DNA from: Qipengyuania vesicularis
GTDB taxonomy: Bacteria; Pseudomonadota; Alphaproteobacteria; Sphingomonadales; Sphingomonadaceae
Assembly: GCF_019711415.1 (NCBI RefSeq)
Contig: NZ_JAIGNJ010000002.1
Coordinates: forward strand, 620,001-684,000
Length of the DNA: 64,000 bases
Direction: 5' to 3'
The notes beneath the pieces are model-generated. The model had not been told where the DNA came from. It searched no databases and saw only the letters and a program-made list of their open reading frames with translations. A program made the translations under genes and the position numbers. This document shows positions 1-11,738 of the stretch, piece by piece (position 1 is the stretch's first letter; every line of letters starts with the position of its first letter).

Positions 1-687
1 GGCGATCGGCTGGAGGTCGGTCACGCGCCCGAGGATGTCGGGATATTGCACCACCACGCAGCTCGTGTCGCCGTCGATGCGGGAGATTAGTCCGGCAGTG
101 TCGGGAGCTGCTGTCATCGCCGGCTTGGCGTGGGCAATCTCGTCATCAGTGAACTTCGCCATGGTCTTCACGACCTCGGCATAATGCGGGTGCAGCGCGC
201 CCGAGAGCACGACCTTGCGCTTCTTGCCGCGGGCGATGCGGCTCGCCATTGCAACCGCTTCCCAGCAAGCGGTCGAGCCGTCGTACATCGAGGCATTGGC
301 CACCGCGCAGCCATAGAGATGTGCAACCTGGCTCTGGAACTCGAACAGCATCTGCAGCGTGCCCTGCGCGATTTCCGGCTGGTAGGGCGTGTAGGCGGTC
401 AGGAACTCGCCGCGCTGGATGATGTGGTCGACGCTCGCCGGGACATGGTGCTTGTACGCCCCCGCGCCGAGGAAAAAGGCCGCATCCGAAGCCGCGAGGT
501 TCTTCTTCGACAGAGTACGCATATGCTTCTCGACTGCCATTTCGCTGGCATGCATCGGCAGGCCTTGGATCGGCCCGTCGAGCCGTGCTTCCTCGGGCAC
601 ATCGACAAACAGCGCGTCCACATCGGGCGCACCGATTTTCTCAAGCATTGCCGAACGGTCGGCGTCAGTCAGGGGTAGGTAGCGCAT
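1..687 (-). CDS. gcvPA: Glycine dehydrogenase (decarboxylating) subunit 1, partial
   Basis: This is the N-terminal half of the two-subunit P protein of the glycine cleavage system, a PLP enzyme complex that decarboxylates glycine and passes the aminomethyl group to GcvH. The first 229 codons are present and the gene continues past the left edge. The start is the ATG at 687, giving [11 protein letters not shown]. Recognisable stretches include [12 protein letters not shown], the [13 protein letters not shown] block and [11 protein letters not shown], all typical of GcvPA. It follows a small lipoprotein gene by 23 bases and is the last visible gene of the riboswitch-controlled gcv operon. gcvPB should lie just outside the window. 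Identity is near certain; only the 3' part is missing. Confidence 0.95.
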   Translation of the reverse strand, partial: MRYLPLTDADRSAMLEKIGAPDVDALFVDVPEEARLDGPIQGLPMHASEMAVEKHMRTLSKKNLAASDAAFFLGAGAYKHHVPASVDHIIQRGEFLTAYTPYQPEIAQGTLQMLFEFQSQVAHLYGCAVANASMYDGSTACWEAVAMASRIARGKKRKVVLSGALHPHYAEVVKTMAKFTDDEIAHAKPAMTAAPDTAGLISRIDGDTSCVVVQYPDILGRVTDLQPIA

Positions 688-710
688 TGGAATGTTCAGC
701 TCACTACTGG

Positions 711-1085
711 TTAGTCGGCTCTGCCGAGGAGGATAGGGTTTGCAAGCGCATCCCCTCTGTCCGAACAAAGGGAGATGATGACATCGTATTCTAAGTCGAA
801 GCATCGCCCGGTGAAAACGGCTCGAATTATCACTTTTTGACCATCGAGCGTGGCGACTGACTTGTCGAATTCTGGCGAGGCTCCAATAGCTAATCCATCG
901 TCGCCTTCTGTTATCGCGCAGCCGCGCGGAAGACATCGTGTTAGCTCTCCGGTGACAGTGACCTCGCGTCCTATCAGCTCACGAGCATTCTCACGGACTT
1001 GGGAAACTGTCAGGGGGACGGTTGCGACTGGTCGAGCCACGCATCCGCAACTAAGGAGTGCAAGGGCTAAGACCAGAAACCGCAT
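711..1085 (-). CDS. Small lipoprotein of unknown function inside the gcv operon
   Basis: This 124-residue protein begins [15 protein letters not shown], a lipoprotein signal peptide ending in a lipobox with Cys at about residue 15, so it should be lipidated and face the periplasm. The mature part has an [11 protein letters not shown] stretch that looks like the start of a small OB-type beta barrel, and four further cysteines (RCLPRGC, GRCFD, SLC) that could form disulfides. Its ATG overlaps the gcvH stop in a TGATG arrangement and it ends 23 bases before gcvPA, so it is co-transcribed with glycine cleavage genes. I do not recognise a named family. A direct role in glycine cleavage is unlikely because that complex is cytoplasmic. 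Confidence 0.8.
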   Translation of the reverse strand: MRFLVLALALLSCGCVARPVATVPLTVSQVRENARELIGREVTVTGELTRCLPRGCAITEGDDGLAIGASPEFDKSVATLDGQKVIIRAVFTGRCFDLEYDVIISLCSDRGDALANPILLGRAD

Positions 1086-1456
1086 CAAAGCCCGTCGCAG
1101 AAGCTCTTGTAGGCCTTGTCGTCCATCAGTCCTTCGAGTTCGGACTTGTCGGAGACGGTCATCTTGAAGAACCAGCCGTCTTCCTCGGGCGAGGAATTGA
1201 CCAGTGCCGGGTCGTCCTCAAGGCCGTCGTTCACTTCGACCACTTCGCCCGAAAGCGGGGCGTAGACGTCGCTCGCGGCCTTGACGCTTTCGACCACGGC
1301 GGCGTCCTTGCCCTTTTCGACCATGGTGCCGACGTCGGGCAATTCGACGAAGACGATGTCGCCCAGCTGGCCTTGCGCGTAATCGGTAATGCCAACCGTG
1401 GCAGTATCGCCTTCGAGGTCGATCCATTCGTGTTCATCGGTGAAATAACGGGCCAT
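1085..1456 (-). CDS. gcvH: Glycine cleavage system H protein
   Basis: GcvH is the lipoyl-carrying shuttle that accepts the aminomethyl group from GcvP and presents it to GcvT. The 123-residue product starts [12 protein letters not shown], has the usual small size, and contains the lipoylation region [19 protein letters not shown], whose Lys in ESVKA is the attachment site. A longer open frame extends upstream into gcvT, but the ATG at 1456 matches the conserved family start and leaves 4 bases after the gcvT stop. The gene sits in the order gcvT-gcvH-lipoprotein-gcvPA under the glycine riboswitch. Confidence 0.97.
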   Translation of the reverse strand: MARYFTDEHEWIDLEGDTATVGITDYAQGQLGDIVFVELPDVGTMVEKGKDAAVVESVKAASDVYAPLSGEVVEVNDGLEDDPALVNSSPEEDGWFFKMTVSDKSELEGLMDDKAYKSFCDGL

Positions 1457-1460
1457 CAGG

Positions 1461-2633
1461 TCACTTCCCTCTGTAGTAGCGGTTGGGGACGAAGGGCATC
1501 GTTGCGACCTTCGCAGACAGTCTCTTGTTACGAACCTCGACTTCGAGTTCGGTTCCCTCCTGGGTGAGCTCGGTATCGATATAAGCCATGGCGATCGGGC
1601 GCTCGAGCGTGGGCGAGAAGCCGCCGCTGGTGACGCGTCCGACTTGGCTGTCGCCCGAGTAGACGAGCGCGCCTTCGCGAGCCGGCATGCGGCCTTCGAT
1701 CTCAAGACCGACGCGCTTCTGCTTCGGGCCCTCGGCGAGAACCTTGGCGACCGCCTCATGACCCATCCAGCCGCCTTCCTCGCGGCGCTTCTTCGTCAGC
1801 GCGAACAGCAGGTCTGCGGAGACCGGGTCGGTCGCCTCGGTGATGTCGTGGCCGTAGAGAGGTAGCCCAGCTTCGAGGCGCAGGCTGTCGCGTGCGCCGA
1901 GGCCGATGGGGCGCACTTCGATTTCGGCGCACAGCCTGTCGGCGAGGCTCTCTGCGTGTTCCGCGGGCACCGAAATCTCGAACCCGTCTTCGCCGGTATA
2001 GCCAGAGCGGGTGATGCGCAGTGGCCATTCGCCGAAGTCGTGGGTGACCGAGTCCATGAACACCATGTCGTCGATCACATTGCGCATCACGCGGTTGAGC
2101 GCCGTGGCCGCGTTCGGACCCTGCAAGGCGATCAGCGCGTGTTCGTCCATATGCGTGAGCGTGACATCGTCATCCAGATGCTCGCGCAGATGGCCGATAT
2201 CGTCCCATTTCATCGCCCCGTTGACGACGAGGTAGTAAGCCGGATCGCCCCAATGCCCTTCGGTGCCGGCCTCTTCATCTGCCTCGATCCATGGCGTGGC
2301 ATTGGTGACCATCAGGTCGTCGAGAATGCCGCCGTCCTCGGCCATCAGCAGCGAATAGCGCGTGCGGCCGGGTTTCAGCGAAGCGATGGCACCAGGAAGG
2401 AGCTTCTCGAGTTCCTCGGCCGCCTTGTCGCCGGTGACCATGAGCTGGCCCATATGGCTGACATCGAACAGGCCCGCCTGCTCGCGCGTCCAGTTGTGTT
2501 CGGCGACGATGCCTTCGTACTGGATCGGCATTTCATACCCCGCAAAGGGCACCATGCGCGCGCCCTTGCGGCGATGCCAGGCATCGAGCGGTAGCGTCTG
2601 GATCTCGTCGATGGTTTCGTTGTCTTCGCTCAA
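1461..2633 (-). CDS. gcvT: Aminomethyltransferase (glycine cleavage T protein)
   Basis: GcvT transfers the methylene group from lipoyl-GcvH to tetrahydrofolate and releases ammonia. The 390-residue product shows the family landmarks [22 protein letters not shown] near the N terminus, DVSHMGQ, ALQGP, and [12 protein letters not shown] chose the TTG at 2633 ([11 protein letters not shown]) because an AAGGA ribosome site lies about 8 bases upstream and no in-frame ATG exists before conserved sequence. The open frame continues upstream, but that part is the riboswitch and has no protein homology. It is the first gene of the gcv operon. Confidence 0.95.
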   Translation of the reverse strand: MSEDNETIDEIQTLPLDAWHRRKGARMVPFAGYEMPIQYEGIVAEHNWTREQAGLFDVSHMGQLMVTGDKAAEELEKLLPGAIASLKPGRTRYSLLMAEDGGILDDLMVTNATPWIEADEEAGTEGHWGDPAYYLVVNGAMKWDDIGHLREHLDDDVTLTHMDEHALIALQGPNAATALNRVMRNVIDDMVFMDSVTHDFGEWPLRITRSGYTGEDGFEISVPAEHAESLADRLCAEIEVRPIGLGARDSLRLEAGLPLYGHDITEATDPVSADLLFALTKKRREEGGWMGHEAVAKVLAEGPKQKRVGLEIEGRMPAREGALVYSGDSQVGRVTSGGFSPTLERPIAMAYIDTELTQEGTELEVEVRNKRLSAKVATMPFVPNRYYRGK

Positions 2634-2687
2634 GTCCCGTCCTTCAAAAGCATGGGAGCGCCCGCAAGGCGCCAAACCAACCCATGC

Positions 2688-2874
2688 CCCCTCTGTCGGG
2701 AAACCTGAGAGACTGGCCTGCAGATGAGCAGGCTTACCCCTTCGGTGGTCACCCGGACGGGTAACGCTTTCCAGAGTGTCGATGGCAGCGCACGGTCCAT
2801 GTGCCTGAGAGTTTCCGGGGCGGTTGCTCCTTCGGCGTCGGGCGACTGTCACCGCCCGATCTCTCCCGTGCGCG
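2688..2874 (-). ncRNA. Tandem glycine riboswitch upstream of gcvT
   Basis: Read on the minus strand, two glycine aptamers lie in series. The first runs from about 2874 to 2789 and shows GGGAGAGA, GCCGAAGGAGCAA and ACTCTCAGGCACA. The second runs from about 2780 to 2688 and shows ACTCTGGAAAG, CACCGAAGGGGTAAG, GTCTCTCAGGTTTC and ACAGAGGGG. These are the conserved glycine-riboswitch core blocks. About 55 bases separate aptamer II from the gcvT start and hold the expression platform. In known cases glycine binding turns expression of gcv genes on. Confidence 0.95.
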
Positions 2875-2951
2875 CCTGCTGCAGAATCGCTCCTGCAGCC
2901 GACTTGCCTGCCCTGCGCGATCAAGCGGCGCGGGTCAATCGGGCAGATGGC

Positions 2952-3883
2952 TCAATTGGCGTTCAACCACAGCAAATAGAGCGCCGAGGCGATGATCCAC
3001 ACCCCACCGGCCGTCTTCAGGCGTCGCGCGCCGAGCCACAAGGCAATCGGGCGGGCGAGGAAGGCACCGAGCATCGCACCGGGTGCAGCGAGCAGGACCA
3101 CTTCCCATTGCACTGTCTGTGCGTCGATATGCCAGAGAAGTCCCGCGATGCAGCTTACAGCCGAGATCACGCAGGCCGTGCCGACGCACAGCACCATCGG
3201 GTAGTGCCGCAAGAACAGGTAGAACGCGACGAGCTCGCCTATGCCGACGGAAAAGAGCGCCGTGATGGCCCCGCCCGGAATGGCGATGAGCAGCAGTGCA
3301 GCGAGGTCCCCGCGTGCGAGGCACTGTTTCTCGGGCAATGACCGGTTGAAGGTCCATGTCGCCACAATCAGGGCGAGGCCGAGTGCGATCGAGAACATCT
3401 TGTAGCCCATCAGCACGGCCTGTCCGTCGAACGCGATCAGGCGCTGGGTCGCAAGCATTGCGGGCAGGGAAAGGGCCAGAACGGCGCCGCTGACTATCCA
3501 GTAATCTCGCGCGCGCACCCGCGCCTCCAGACTTGCCGGTTGGTGCTGGTGGTAGAGCCGGTCGGTCCAGCGCAGCGCACCCAGGCTCATCCCGAAGGCC
3601 TGGATGCCCATCGACACGGCGACCACCTGGAGCGGATCGAGCTGCATGATCTCGAGATCACGCAAGGCATTGAAGACCGGCACGAAGACGACACCGCCCC
3701 CCGTCCCGGAAGCGTTCGCAATGATCGCCCCGATCACCCCGACACCGGGCAGGAACAACAACTTGGTCATGAGTTCCGGATCGCTCGGCACGACAAGCCA
3801 GCAGGCAAGGTAGGCGAGGAGCAGGACTGCCCCGCCCGCGATCGCGAGCCGGGAGGTGTGGGCCAGCGTCGGCTGGACCGAAT

Positions 3884-3908
<25 letters not shown>
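2952..3908 (-). CDS. TauE/SafE-family membrane permease
   Basis: This 318-residue polytopic protein belongs to the TauE/SafE (DUF81) anion-permease family, often linked to export of sulfite, sulfoacetate or other sulfur anions. Hydrophobic segments run through the whole protein, with a short acidic and polar N terminus. The family glycine motif appears as [14 protein letters not shown] near residue 70, and a matching second half carries the [19 protein letters not shown] block. The start overlaps the end of metH by 25 bases, so it is co-transcribed with the methionine genes. A role with sulfur compounds is consistent with that position, but the actual substrate cannot be read from sequence. 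Confidence 0.85.
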
Positions 3909-6499
<2,591 letters not shown>

Positions 6500-6502
6500 G
6501 GA

Positions 6503-7549
6503 TCAGGCAGCAATCGTAAATGGTTCTAGGCCGGCAAGGCGCATGTCGGGTTCGATAGTGGGCAGCTTGCGCGGCGTAATGCCGTCAACTGCTCTGGCCA
6601 TCGCCGCGATGTGATCGGGAGTGGAGCCGCAGCAGCCGCCGAGAGCGTTGATCCGGCCATTGTCGGCCCAGACTTTCGTTAGCGCGGCGGTCGTGTCTGG
6701 CAACTCGTCATATTCGCCGAGATCGTTCGGTAAGCCTGCATTGGGATAGGCCATCAGGTATGTGTCTGCGATATCCGAGAGGATCTGGACATGCGGGCGC
6801 AGCTGCTCGGCACCGAAACTGCAATTAAGGCCCATCGTCAGCGGCTTGGCATGACGCACAGTATGCCAGAACGCCTCAACCGTATGCCCCGACAGGTTGC
6901 GGCCCGACAGGTCCGTCAACGTGAGCGAGATCATCAACGGAATGTCACGACCAAGCTCACGCTCCAGCTGCTTCACCGCCATGATCGCGGCCTTGCAATT
7001 GAGCGTATCGAAGACCGTCTCGATCAGGACGAAGTCTGCGCCGCCTTCGATCAGGCCGCGGGCCTGCTCGACATAGACGTCCACGATCTCGTCGAACGTC
7101 ACCTCGCGGAATCCAGGGTCCTCGACATCGGGCGACAGCGAAAGCGTCTTGTTGGTCGGCCCCATCGCGCCTGCAATAAAACGCGGCACGCCATCCTTGG
7201 CAGTCGCATCGTCCACCGCTTCGCGAATGATCTTCGCCGCCGAGACATTGATTTGGTGCACGAGGTGTTCAGCCGAATAGTCGGCCTGACTGATCCGGTT
7301 GGCGTTGAAGGTGTTGGTGGCCAGGATGTGCGCGCCTGCCGCGATATAACTGTCGCAAATTGCGCGAATGACCTGCGGCTGGGTCAGGTTGACGAGATCG
7401 TTATTGCCCTTCTGATCAGCCTCCAGCCCGGTATCGCCCGCATAGTCCTCTGGCGCCAGCTTGGCACGCTGGATCTCGGTGCCATAGGGCCCGTCCTTGA
7501 TGAGGATGCGCTTCGCGGCAGCGGCTTCGAATTCTTGGCGTTTCGACAT
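6503..7549 (-). CDS. Homocysteine S-methyltransferase module of split methionine synthase
   Basis: This 348-residue protein is the N-terminal homocysteine/zinc-binding module of MetH as a separate gene. It starts [17 protein letters not shown] and reads into GPYGTEIQ. The zinc cysteines are visible in GLNCSFG and in [11 protein letters not shown] near the C terminus. It lies 3 bases from metF upstream and 3 bases from the remaining metH part downstream, an arrangement that favours co-translation. Split MetH is known in sphingomonads, so this is a normal variant and not a frameshift: both parts have their own starts and stops. Confidence 0.93.
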   Translation of the reverse strand: MSKRQEFEAAAAKRILIKDGPYGTEIQRAKLAPEDYAGDTGLEADQKGNNDLVNLTQPQVIRAICDSYIAAGAHILATNTFNANRISQADYSAEHLVHQINVSAAKIIREAVDDATAKDGVPRFIAGAMGPTNKTLSLSPDVEDPGFREVTFDEIVDVYVEQARGLIEGGADFVLIETVFDTLNCKAAIMAVKQLERELGRDIPLMISLTLTDLSGRNLSGHTVEAFWHTVRHAKPLTMGLNCSFGAEQLRPHVQILSDIADTYLMAYPNAGLPNDLGEYDELPDTTAALTKVWADNGRINALGGCCGSTPDHIAAMARAVDGITPRKLPTIEPDMRLAGLEPFTIAA

Positions 7550-7552
7550 GGG

Positions 7553-8473
7553 TCAGGCCTTCGGGCGCAGGCCGAGCATATGGCAGATCGCATAGCTCAG
7601 CTCGGCGCGGTTGAGGGTGTAGAAGTGGAACTGGCGGACACCACCAGCATAGAGGCGGCGGCACATTTCGGCAGCGATGGTCGCGCTGACCAGTTGGCGC
7701 GCTTCGGGGCGTTCATCGAGCCCGTCGAACAGGCCTTCCATCCAGTCGGGAATGGCCGTGCCGCACAGGCCCGACATGCGCTGGACGGCGGCAAAGCTCA
7801 TTACCGGCATGATGCCCGGCACGATCTCGCCTTCGATCCCCGCCGCGGCGGCCTTGTCACGGAAATCGAAGAAACATTCCGGTTCGAAAAAGAACTGCGT
7901 GATCGCCCGCGTTGCGCCTGCGTCGAACTTGCGTTTCAGGTTGTCGAGATCGGCCTGGCGATCAGGCGAATCCGGATGGACTTCAGGATATGCGGCGACC
8001 GAAATCTCGAAGTCGGCGATCTTCTTGAGGCCTGCGATGAGATCGGCGGCGTTCTCATAGCCCCCCGGATGCGGCGTATAGCTGCCGCTTCCATCGGGCG
8101 CGTCGCCACGCAGCGCGACAATATGGCGCACTCCTTCTTCCCAATATTCGCGCGCGACTTGGTCGACTTCCTCGCGCGTTGCCTGCACGCAGGTGAGGTG
8201 GGCCGCTGCGGGAATTCCGGTCTCGCTGACGATCCGCCGCACGGCCTCATGCGTACGCTCGCGGGTCGATCCCCCGGCACCATAAGTCACCGAGAGAAAG
8301 CGCGGGTCGAGCGGCTCGAGAGTTTTGACGCTCTGCCACAGGGTCTCGCCCATCTTCTCGGTCTTGGGCGGGAAGAATTCGAAGCTCACTTCGATATCAC
8401 CCGGGAGGCCCGAGAAGAGCGGCGATTCCAGCGCGCGCTGCGCTTCGCGCATCTGGTCGAGCGTGGGGCTCAT
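7553..8473 (-). CDS. metF: Methylenetetrahydrofolate reductase
   Basis: MetF reduces 5,10-methylene-THF to 5-methyl-THF with a flavin cofactor and supplies the methyl donor for the split MetH. The 306-residue product has VSFEFFPPKTEKM near residue 35, the SVTYGAGGSTRERT block, AHLTCVQA and ITQFFFEPECF, all characteristic of the family. The open frame extends a little further upstream, but the ATG at 8473 (MSPTLDQMREAQ) overlaps the stop of the upstream regulator gene by 4 bases in an ATGA arrangement and fits the family start. The next gene starts 3 bases after its stop. Confidence 0.96.
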   Translation of the reverse strand: MSPTLDQMREAQRALESPLFSGLPGDIEVSFEFFPPKTEKMGETLWQSVKTLEPLDPRFLSVTYGAGGSTRERTHEAVRRIVSETGIPAAAHLTCVQATREEVDQVAREYWEEGVRHIVALRGDAPDGSGSYTPHPGGYENAADLIAGLKKIADFEISVAAYPEVHPDSPDRQADLDNLKRKFDAGATRAITQFFFEPECFFDFRDKAAAAGIEGEIVPGIMPVMSFAAVQRMSGLCGTAIPDWMEGLFDGLDERPEARQLVSATIAAEMCRRLYAGGVRQFHFYTLNRAELSYAICHMLGLRPKA

Positions 8474-9441
8474 GCAAAAGTCCTTTCTGCTGCGCGGCGC
8501 CTCTGCGCCACCCAAATCTTGATGCCGATCTCGCCATCGTCGAGCGAAATCGGTGCCGTCGGTTCGAAGCCCGCATCTTCGAGGAGGTCACGCATGTGCC
8601 CGTCAGCAAATCCGAGCCGCGCATGGGCGTGCTTCTCGCGCAGTTCCTCGCGCTGGTGTGCGGCAAAATCGACGATCGCTATCCGCCCGCCGGGGCTTGT
8701 CACCCGTGCCGCTTCGTAGAGCGCGGCCGCGGGGCTGTTGGCGAAATGCAGGACCTGGTGGAACAGGACGGTGTCGAAACTGTCGGGCGAAAAGGGCAAG
8801 CTCGTGAAGTCGCCCTGGACGACCTCTACGCGGTCGGCAGATATGTGTTGCAACTTGGCCCGCGCGACGCGCAGCATGGCAAGGCTCTTGTCGAGCGCGA
8901 CGATGTGATCGGCCTTTTCCGCGAACAGTTCCGCCATGCGGCCGGTGCCGGTGCCGATATCGAGCAGACGCCCGAGGCGCCCCTCGCCCAGCGCTTCGGC
9001 GAGCGCCGATTCGACGTTTTCATCCGAGGAATGGAGGCGGCGCAGTTCGTCCCAGTCATGCGCATGCTCGGCAAAATACTCCTGTGCCTGGAGTTCACGC
9101 GCGGCCCGGATTTCAGCAAGCTTCTGGCGATCGGCCTCGCATTGTTCGGCGAAACCGGGGTCGATCGTCTCCGTTCGTGCCAGGAGCCGCGCGATGTCGG
9201 AGCGTACCGGCGCCATGCCCTGCGGATCGGAGGCAGCTCGAAGGAAGATCCAGCTGCCCTCACGGCGCCGCTCGGCCAGTTCAGCGTCGCACAGGATGCC
9301 GATGTGGCGCGAGACACGCGGCTGGCTTTGGCCGAGCACCTGCGCGATCTCGCCCACCGCCAGCTCCATCGAGCCTAGCAGCCGCATGATCCTGAGGCGC
9401 GTGGGGTCGGCCAGCGCGCGAAAGAGTGCCTCGGTACGCAT
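8470..9441 (-). CDS. ArsR-family regulator fused to a SAM-dependent methyltransferase domain
   Basis: This 323-residue protein has an ArsR/SmtB winged-helix domain at residues 1-75 (LADPTRLRIMRLL, then QSQPRVSRHI as the recognition helix). A class I methyltransferase fold follows, with the SAM motif DIGTGTG at 161-167. No metal-binding cysteine cluster of classical ArsR is seen. It heads the metF-metH operon. Fused regulators of this kind fit the SahR model, where S-adenosylhomocysteine is sensed in the methyltransferase fold and methionine-cycle genes are controlled. That function is inferred from family and context. A palindrome lies directly upstream of its start. Confidence 0.88.
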   Translation of the reverse strand: MRTEALFRALADPTRLRIMRLLGSMELAVGEIAQVLGQSQPRVSRHIGILCDAELAERRREGSWIFLRAASDPQGMAPVRSDIARLLARTETIDPGFAEQCEADRQKLAEIRAARELQAQEYFAEHAHDWDELRRLHSSDENVESALAEALGEGRLGRLLDIGTGTGRMAELFAEKADHIVALDKSLAMLRVARAKLQHISADRVEVVQGDFTSLPFSPDSFDTVLFHQVLHFANSPAAALYEAARVTSPGGRIAIVDFAAHQREELREKHAHARLGFADGHMRDLLEDAGFEPTAPISLDDGEIGIKIWVAQRRRAAERTFA

Positions 9442-9450
9442 CAGGGCTAC

Positions 9451-9470
9451 ATATAAAGATATTTTTATAT
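9451..9470. promoter_or_regulatory. Palindromic operator at the start of the ArsR/met operon
   Basis: A perfect inverted repeat with 7-base arms, ATATAAA and TTTATAT separated by 6 bases, lies 9 bases upstream of the regulator ATG at 9441. AT-rich palindromes of this type are typical ArsR-family sites. Its position implies that binding blocks transcription or translation initiation and that the regulator controls its own operon. Confidence 0.65.
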
Positions 9471-9715
9471 CCGTAAATCGTCGCGGGAAAAACTTTGTCT
9501 TGGCCCGCCAAGCGCCGAATTTGCGCGGCTGCTTACCGGATATTCACCATTTTTCGCCACCACGAGACCCGGGCCAGCAGGTGCCCTGCCGCTGTTTCCG
9601 GGCTGTCCGGACGCGCGGCCACCCACCTGCGGGATTTGGGAATGGGCGCAATCATGCACGGCAGCAGAGCAACGCACGACCGCTCCAGCGCCACTTACGG
9701 CGGGCGAGATCCTGC
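9471..9715. other. Divergent intergenic region with nested inverted repeats
   Basis: This 245-base gap separates the met operon (minus) from the GH3-like gene (plus) and must hold both promoters. It contains nested complementary segments: GCAGGTG (9577-9583) with CACCTGC (9624-9630), GCCGC with GCGGC inside, and a central TCCGG/CCGGA hairpin. This could be a structured leader or small RNA on either strand. I could not match it to the SAM-II, SAH, cobalamin or 6S consensus by eye. Confidence 0.35.
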
Positions 9716-11719
9716 ATGAGCCAAATCGTCACCGATACCGAACGCGAGCGCGTCGTATCGGACCTGCTCGCGATAATGAGTCCGCTGGAAAAGGCAGGGC
9801 AGCTTGCGATCCAGCAGGCGCCGCGACCCGACGATCGCGACGGCATGGATCTCCTTGCCCGCGATCTGCGAGATGGTCGTATCGGCACGGTCAGCGGCAT
9901 TGCCAGCCGTGAACAGGCCGAGTTTCTCCAGCTCGTGGCGCAAAACGAAAGCCGCCTCGGGATCCCCCTGCTCTTCCCCGCAGAAACCGGAACCGGCTTT
10001 GACACCATCTTTCCCACACCCTTTGCGTCGAGCGCGAGCTGGGACATGGATGCGTTGGCCGCCGCCGAGGCAGTGGTCGCCCATGAAGGGGAGACCAAGG
10101 GCTTCAACTGGGCACTGTCCCCCGAGATCGCCCTGACTTCCTCCCTGGACGAAACGCTCGCGCAGAGCTGCGGGGAGGAAGTATTTCTGGCAGCGCGGAT
10201 CGCGGCCGCGCGCGTACGTGGATTGCAGTCTAACGAAGCCCAGCCGACCCTGGCTTGCCTCGAACTGACCGACGGCACAGCCGAAGCCCGGGCACAACTT
10301 GCCATTGCCATGGCGGCGATCAGCAGCGCCAAGGTCGGATCCATAGCCTTCGATGGAATCGCTGCAGAAGCCCGCTCGCGGATCGAGAAAGCCTTCAGCT
10401 TCCTAAAGGGGCCCGGAGGGTACGACGGCATCTTGCTGTCGGAGTGGCAGGCCATCGTCCACGACCTCGTGGGAGAAGGTCTCAAGGCGGACCGTCGCGG
10501 TGTGCCTGTCGACCTGCTGGTCGATGCATTGAGATCGCAGCGTATCGATAGAGAACGCGTCGACAATGCAGTTGCCCGCGTCTTGCGCGCCAAGTTCCGC
10601 CTGGGACTGCTGAGCGCCGCTCATGCTTCGCCGTTCGGCCGCCAGGCGAGTGCCCTTCCAACACCGGTACATAATCGCGAAGTTGCACTCGACGTGGCGA
10701 AACGCTGCGCGGTCCTGTTGCGAAACGAGCCGGACCTACTTCCTCTGGGAATCGATTCCGGGGACCTGCTGCTGGTCGGATCGGCCGCCGGCGATCGGCG
10801 CATACCCTTGGCCGGTCGCGATGGTATTGCGGCAAGCGTCATCGATGGTCTCGAACAGCTCGGCATCCCGCATCGCTACGTGCCCGGCCTCGCCCTTCGC
10901 GACAATGGCGACAGCTCCGACCGCATGATCACGGCCGACAGCATGGCGATCGGCATGGCGAGCGAGGCGGCGAAGCGCGCCGGGACGATCGTCATGGTCC
11001 TCGCGGGCAATGAGCGCGGCGACATCGGCGAGGCGAATGAAAAACTGCTTTCGGCGCTCTTTTCGGCCAATCCCAAGCTGGTCCTACTTACACTTGGTCC
11101 GAAGCCGATCGATCCGCTGGTCAATGGGAAACATCTCCCGAGCATTTTGCACGCCGGTCAGTTGGGCACGATGAGCGGGCATGCTCTTGCCGAACTCATC
11201 ACCGGCGAGGCCGCGCCTTCGGGCAAGCTGCCGATCGCCCTACCCGGGCCCGATGGAGGGCCAGGAATACCGTTCGGTCACGGCCTCACCTATTCCGATT
11301 TCGCACTCACCAACCTGACGTACGAGGTCGGTCGCGACCGCATCTATGCCTATGCCGACCTTCGCAACCTGAGCGAGAGGGAAGGCGTCGAAACGGTTCA
11401 ACTCTACCTGCGCCGCTTGGCCCAACCGGGAGAGAGGCCCGCAGCAGGCCGCATGCCCTTGGCAGATTTCCAGCGTGTCCGGCTGCGACCAGGCGAGCGC
11501 GAGATGCTGACCTTCGAAATCGGTCGCGACGAGATCGGCGAATACTCCGGAGACGGCCGCTTCCATGTCGAAGCGGGCGATTTCGAGCTATTCCTGGGCC
11601 TCAGCAGCCAGCGCGGGCTTGCCTGCGAGTTCGAGCTTCCCGCCGAGGTCGCGCGCGCCATGGCCGGCGTCGGCGTCCACCCCGGAACGCTGACAGGACT
11701 CTTCGGCACCGGCGGCTAG
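9716..11719 (+). CDS. GH3-like protein, probably catalytically altered
   Basis: The 667-residue product follows the glycoside hydrolase family 3 plan: a TIM-barrel part with SRLGIPLLFPAETG, a GH3 C-terminal domain with SGKLPIALPG and FGHGLTYSDF, and a fibronectin-III-like tail. The ATG at 9716 (MSQIVTDTERE) is used; the open frame further upstream only shadows the divergent gene. Several family residues are missing. The nucleophile Asp of the usual SDW motif is Glu243 in LSEWQA. The substrate-binding Asp and HG are replaced at Glu90 in AETGTG. The KHF region is replaced by LACLELTDG near 179-187. No signal peptide is seen. It may be an inactive or re-purposed homologue. Confidence 0.85.
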   Translation: MSQIVTDTERERVVSDLLAIMSPLEKAGQLAIQQAPRPDDRDGMDLLARDLRDGRIGTVSGIASREQAEFLQLVAQNESRLGIPLLFPAETGTGFDTIFPTPFASSASWDMDALAAAEAVVAHEGETKGFNWALSPEIALTSSLDETLAQSCGEEVFLAARIAAARVRGLQSNEAQPTLACLELTDGTAEARAQLAIAMAAISSAKVGSIAFDGIAAEARSRIEKAFSFLKGPGGYDGILLSEWQAIVHDLVGEGLKADRRGVPVDLLVDALRSQRIDRERVDNAVARVLRAKFRLGLLSAAHASPFGRQASALPTPVHNREVALDVAKRCAVLLRNEPDLLPLGIDSGDLLLVGSAAGDRRIPLAGRDGIAASVIDGLEQLGIPHRYVPGLALRDNGDSSDRMITADSMAIGMASEAAKRAGTIVMVLAGNERGDIGEANEKLLSALFSANPKLVLLTLGPKPIDPLVNGKHLPSILHAGQLGTMSGHALAELITGEAAPSGKLPIALPGPDGGPGIPFGHGLTYSDFALTNLTYEVGRDRIYAYADLRNLSEREGVETVQLYLRRLAQPGERPAAGRMPLADFQRVRLRPGEREMLTFEIGRDEIGEYSGDGRFHVEAGDFELFLGLSSQRGLACEFELPAEVARAMAGVGVHPGTLTGLFGTGG

Positions 11720-11730
11720 AAAGCCGCCGG
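11709..11730. terminator. Hairpin between convergent GH3-like and aldehyde dehydrogenase genes
   Basis: A perfect 9-bp stem, CCGGCGGCT with AGCCGCCGG, closes a 4-base loop. The stop codon of the GH3-like gene falls at the loop. It sits between two convergent genes and probably stops transcription from both sides, although no T-run follows on either strand. Confidence 0.6.
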
Positions 11731-11738
11731 CCCCATAA

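Noticed and set aside
2634-2924. N-terminal extension of GcvT
   Set aside because: The region is the glycine riboswitch; the real start is the TTG at 2633 with a ribosome site.
6791-8719. 642-codon plus-strand frame
   Set aside because: Antisense to the homocysteine module and metF, with low-complexity basic composition and no motif.
8936-9715. N-terminal extension of the GH3-like protein
   Set aside because: The extension is antisense to the ArsR-methyltransferase gene and Arg/Ser-rich; GH3 similarity begins after the ATG at 9716.
9442-9715. SAM-II, SAH or cobalamin riboswitch before the met operon
   Set aside because: I looked for the conserved cores on both strands and found none; control by the ArsR-type palindrome is the better explanation.
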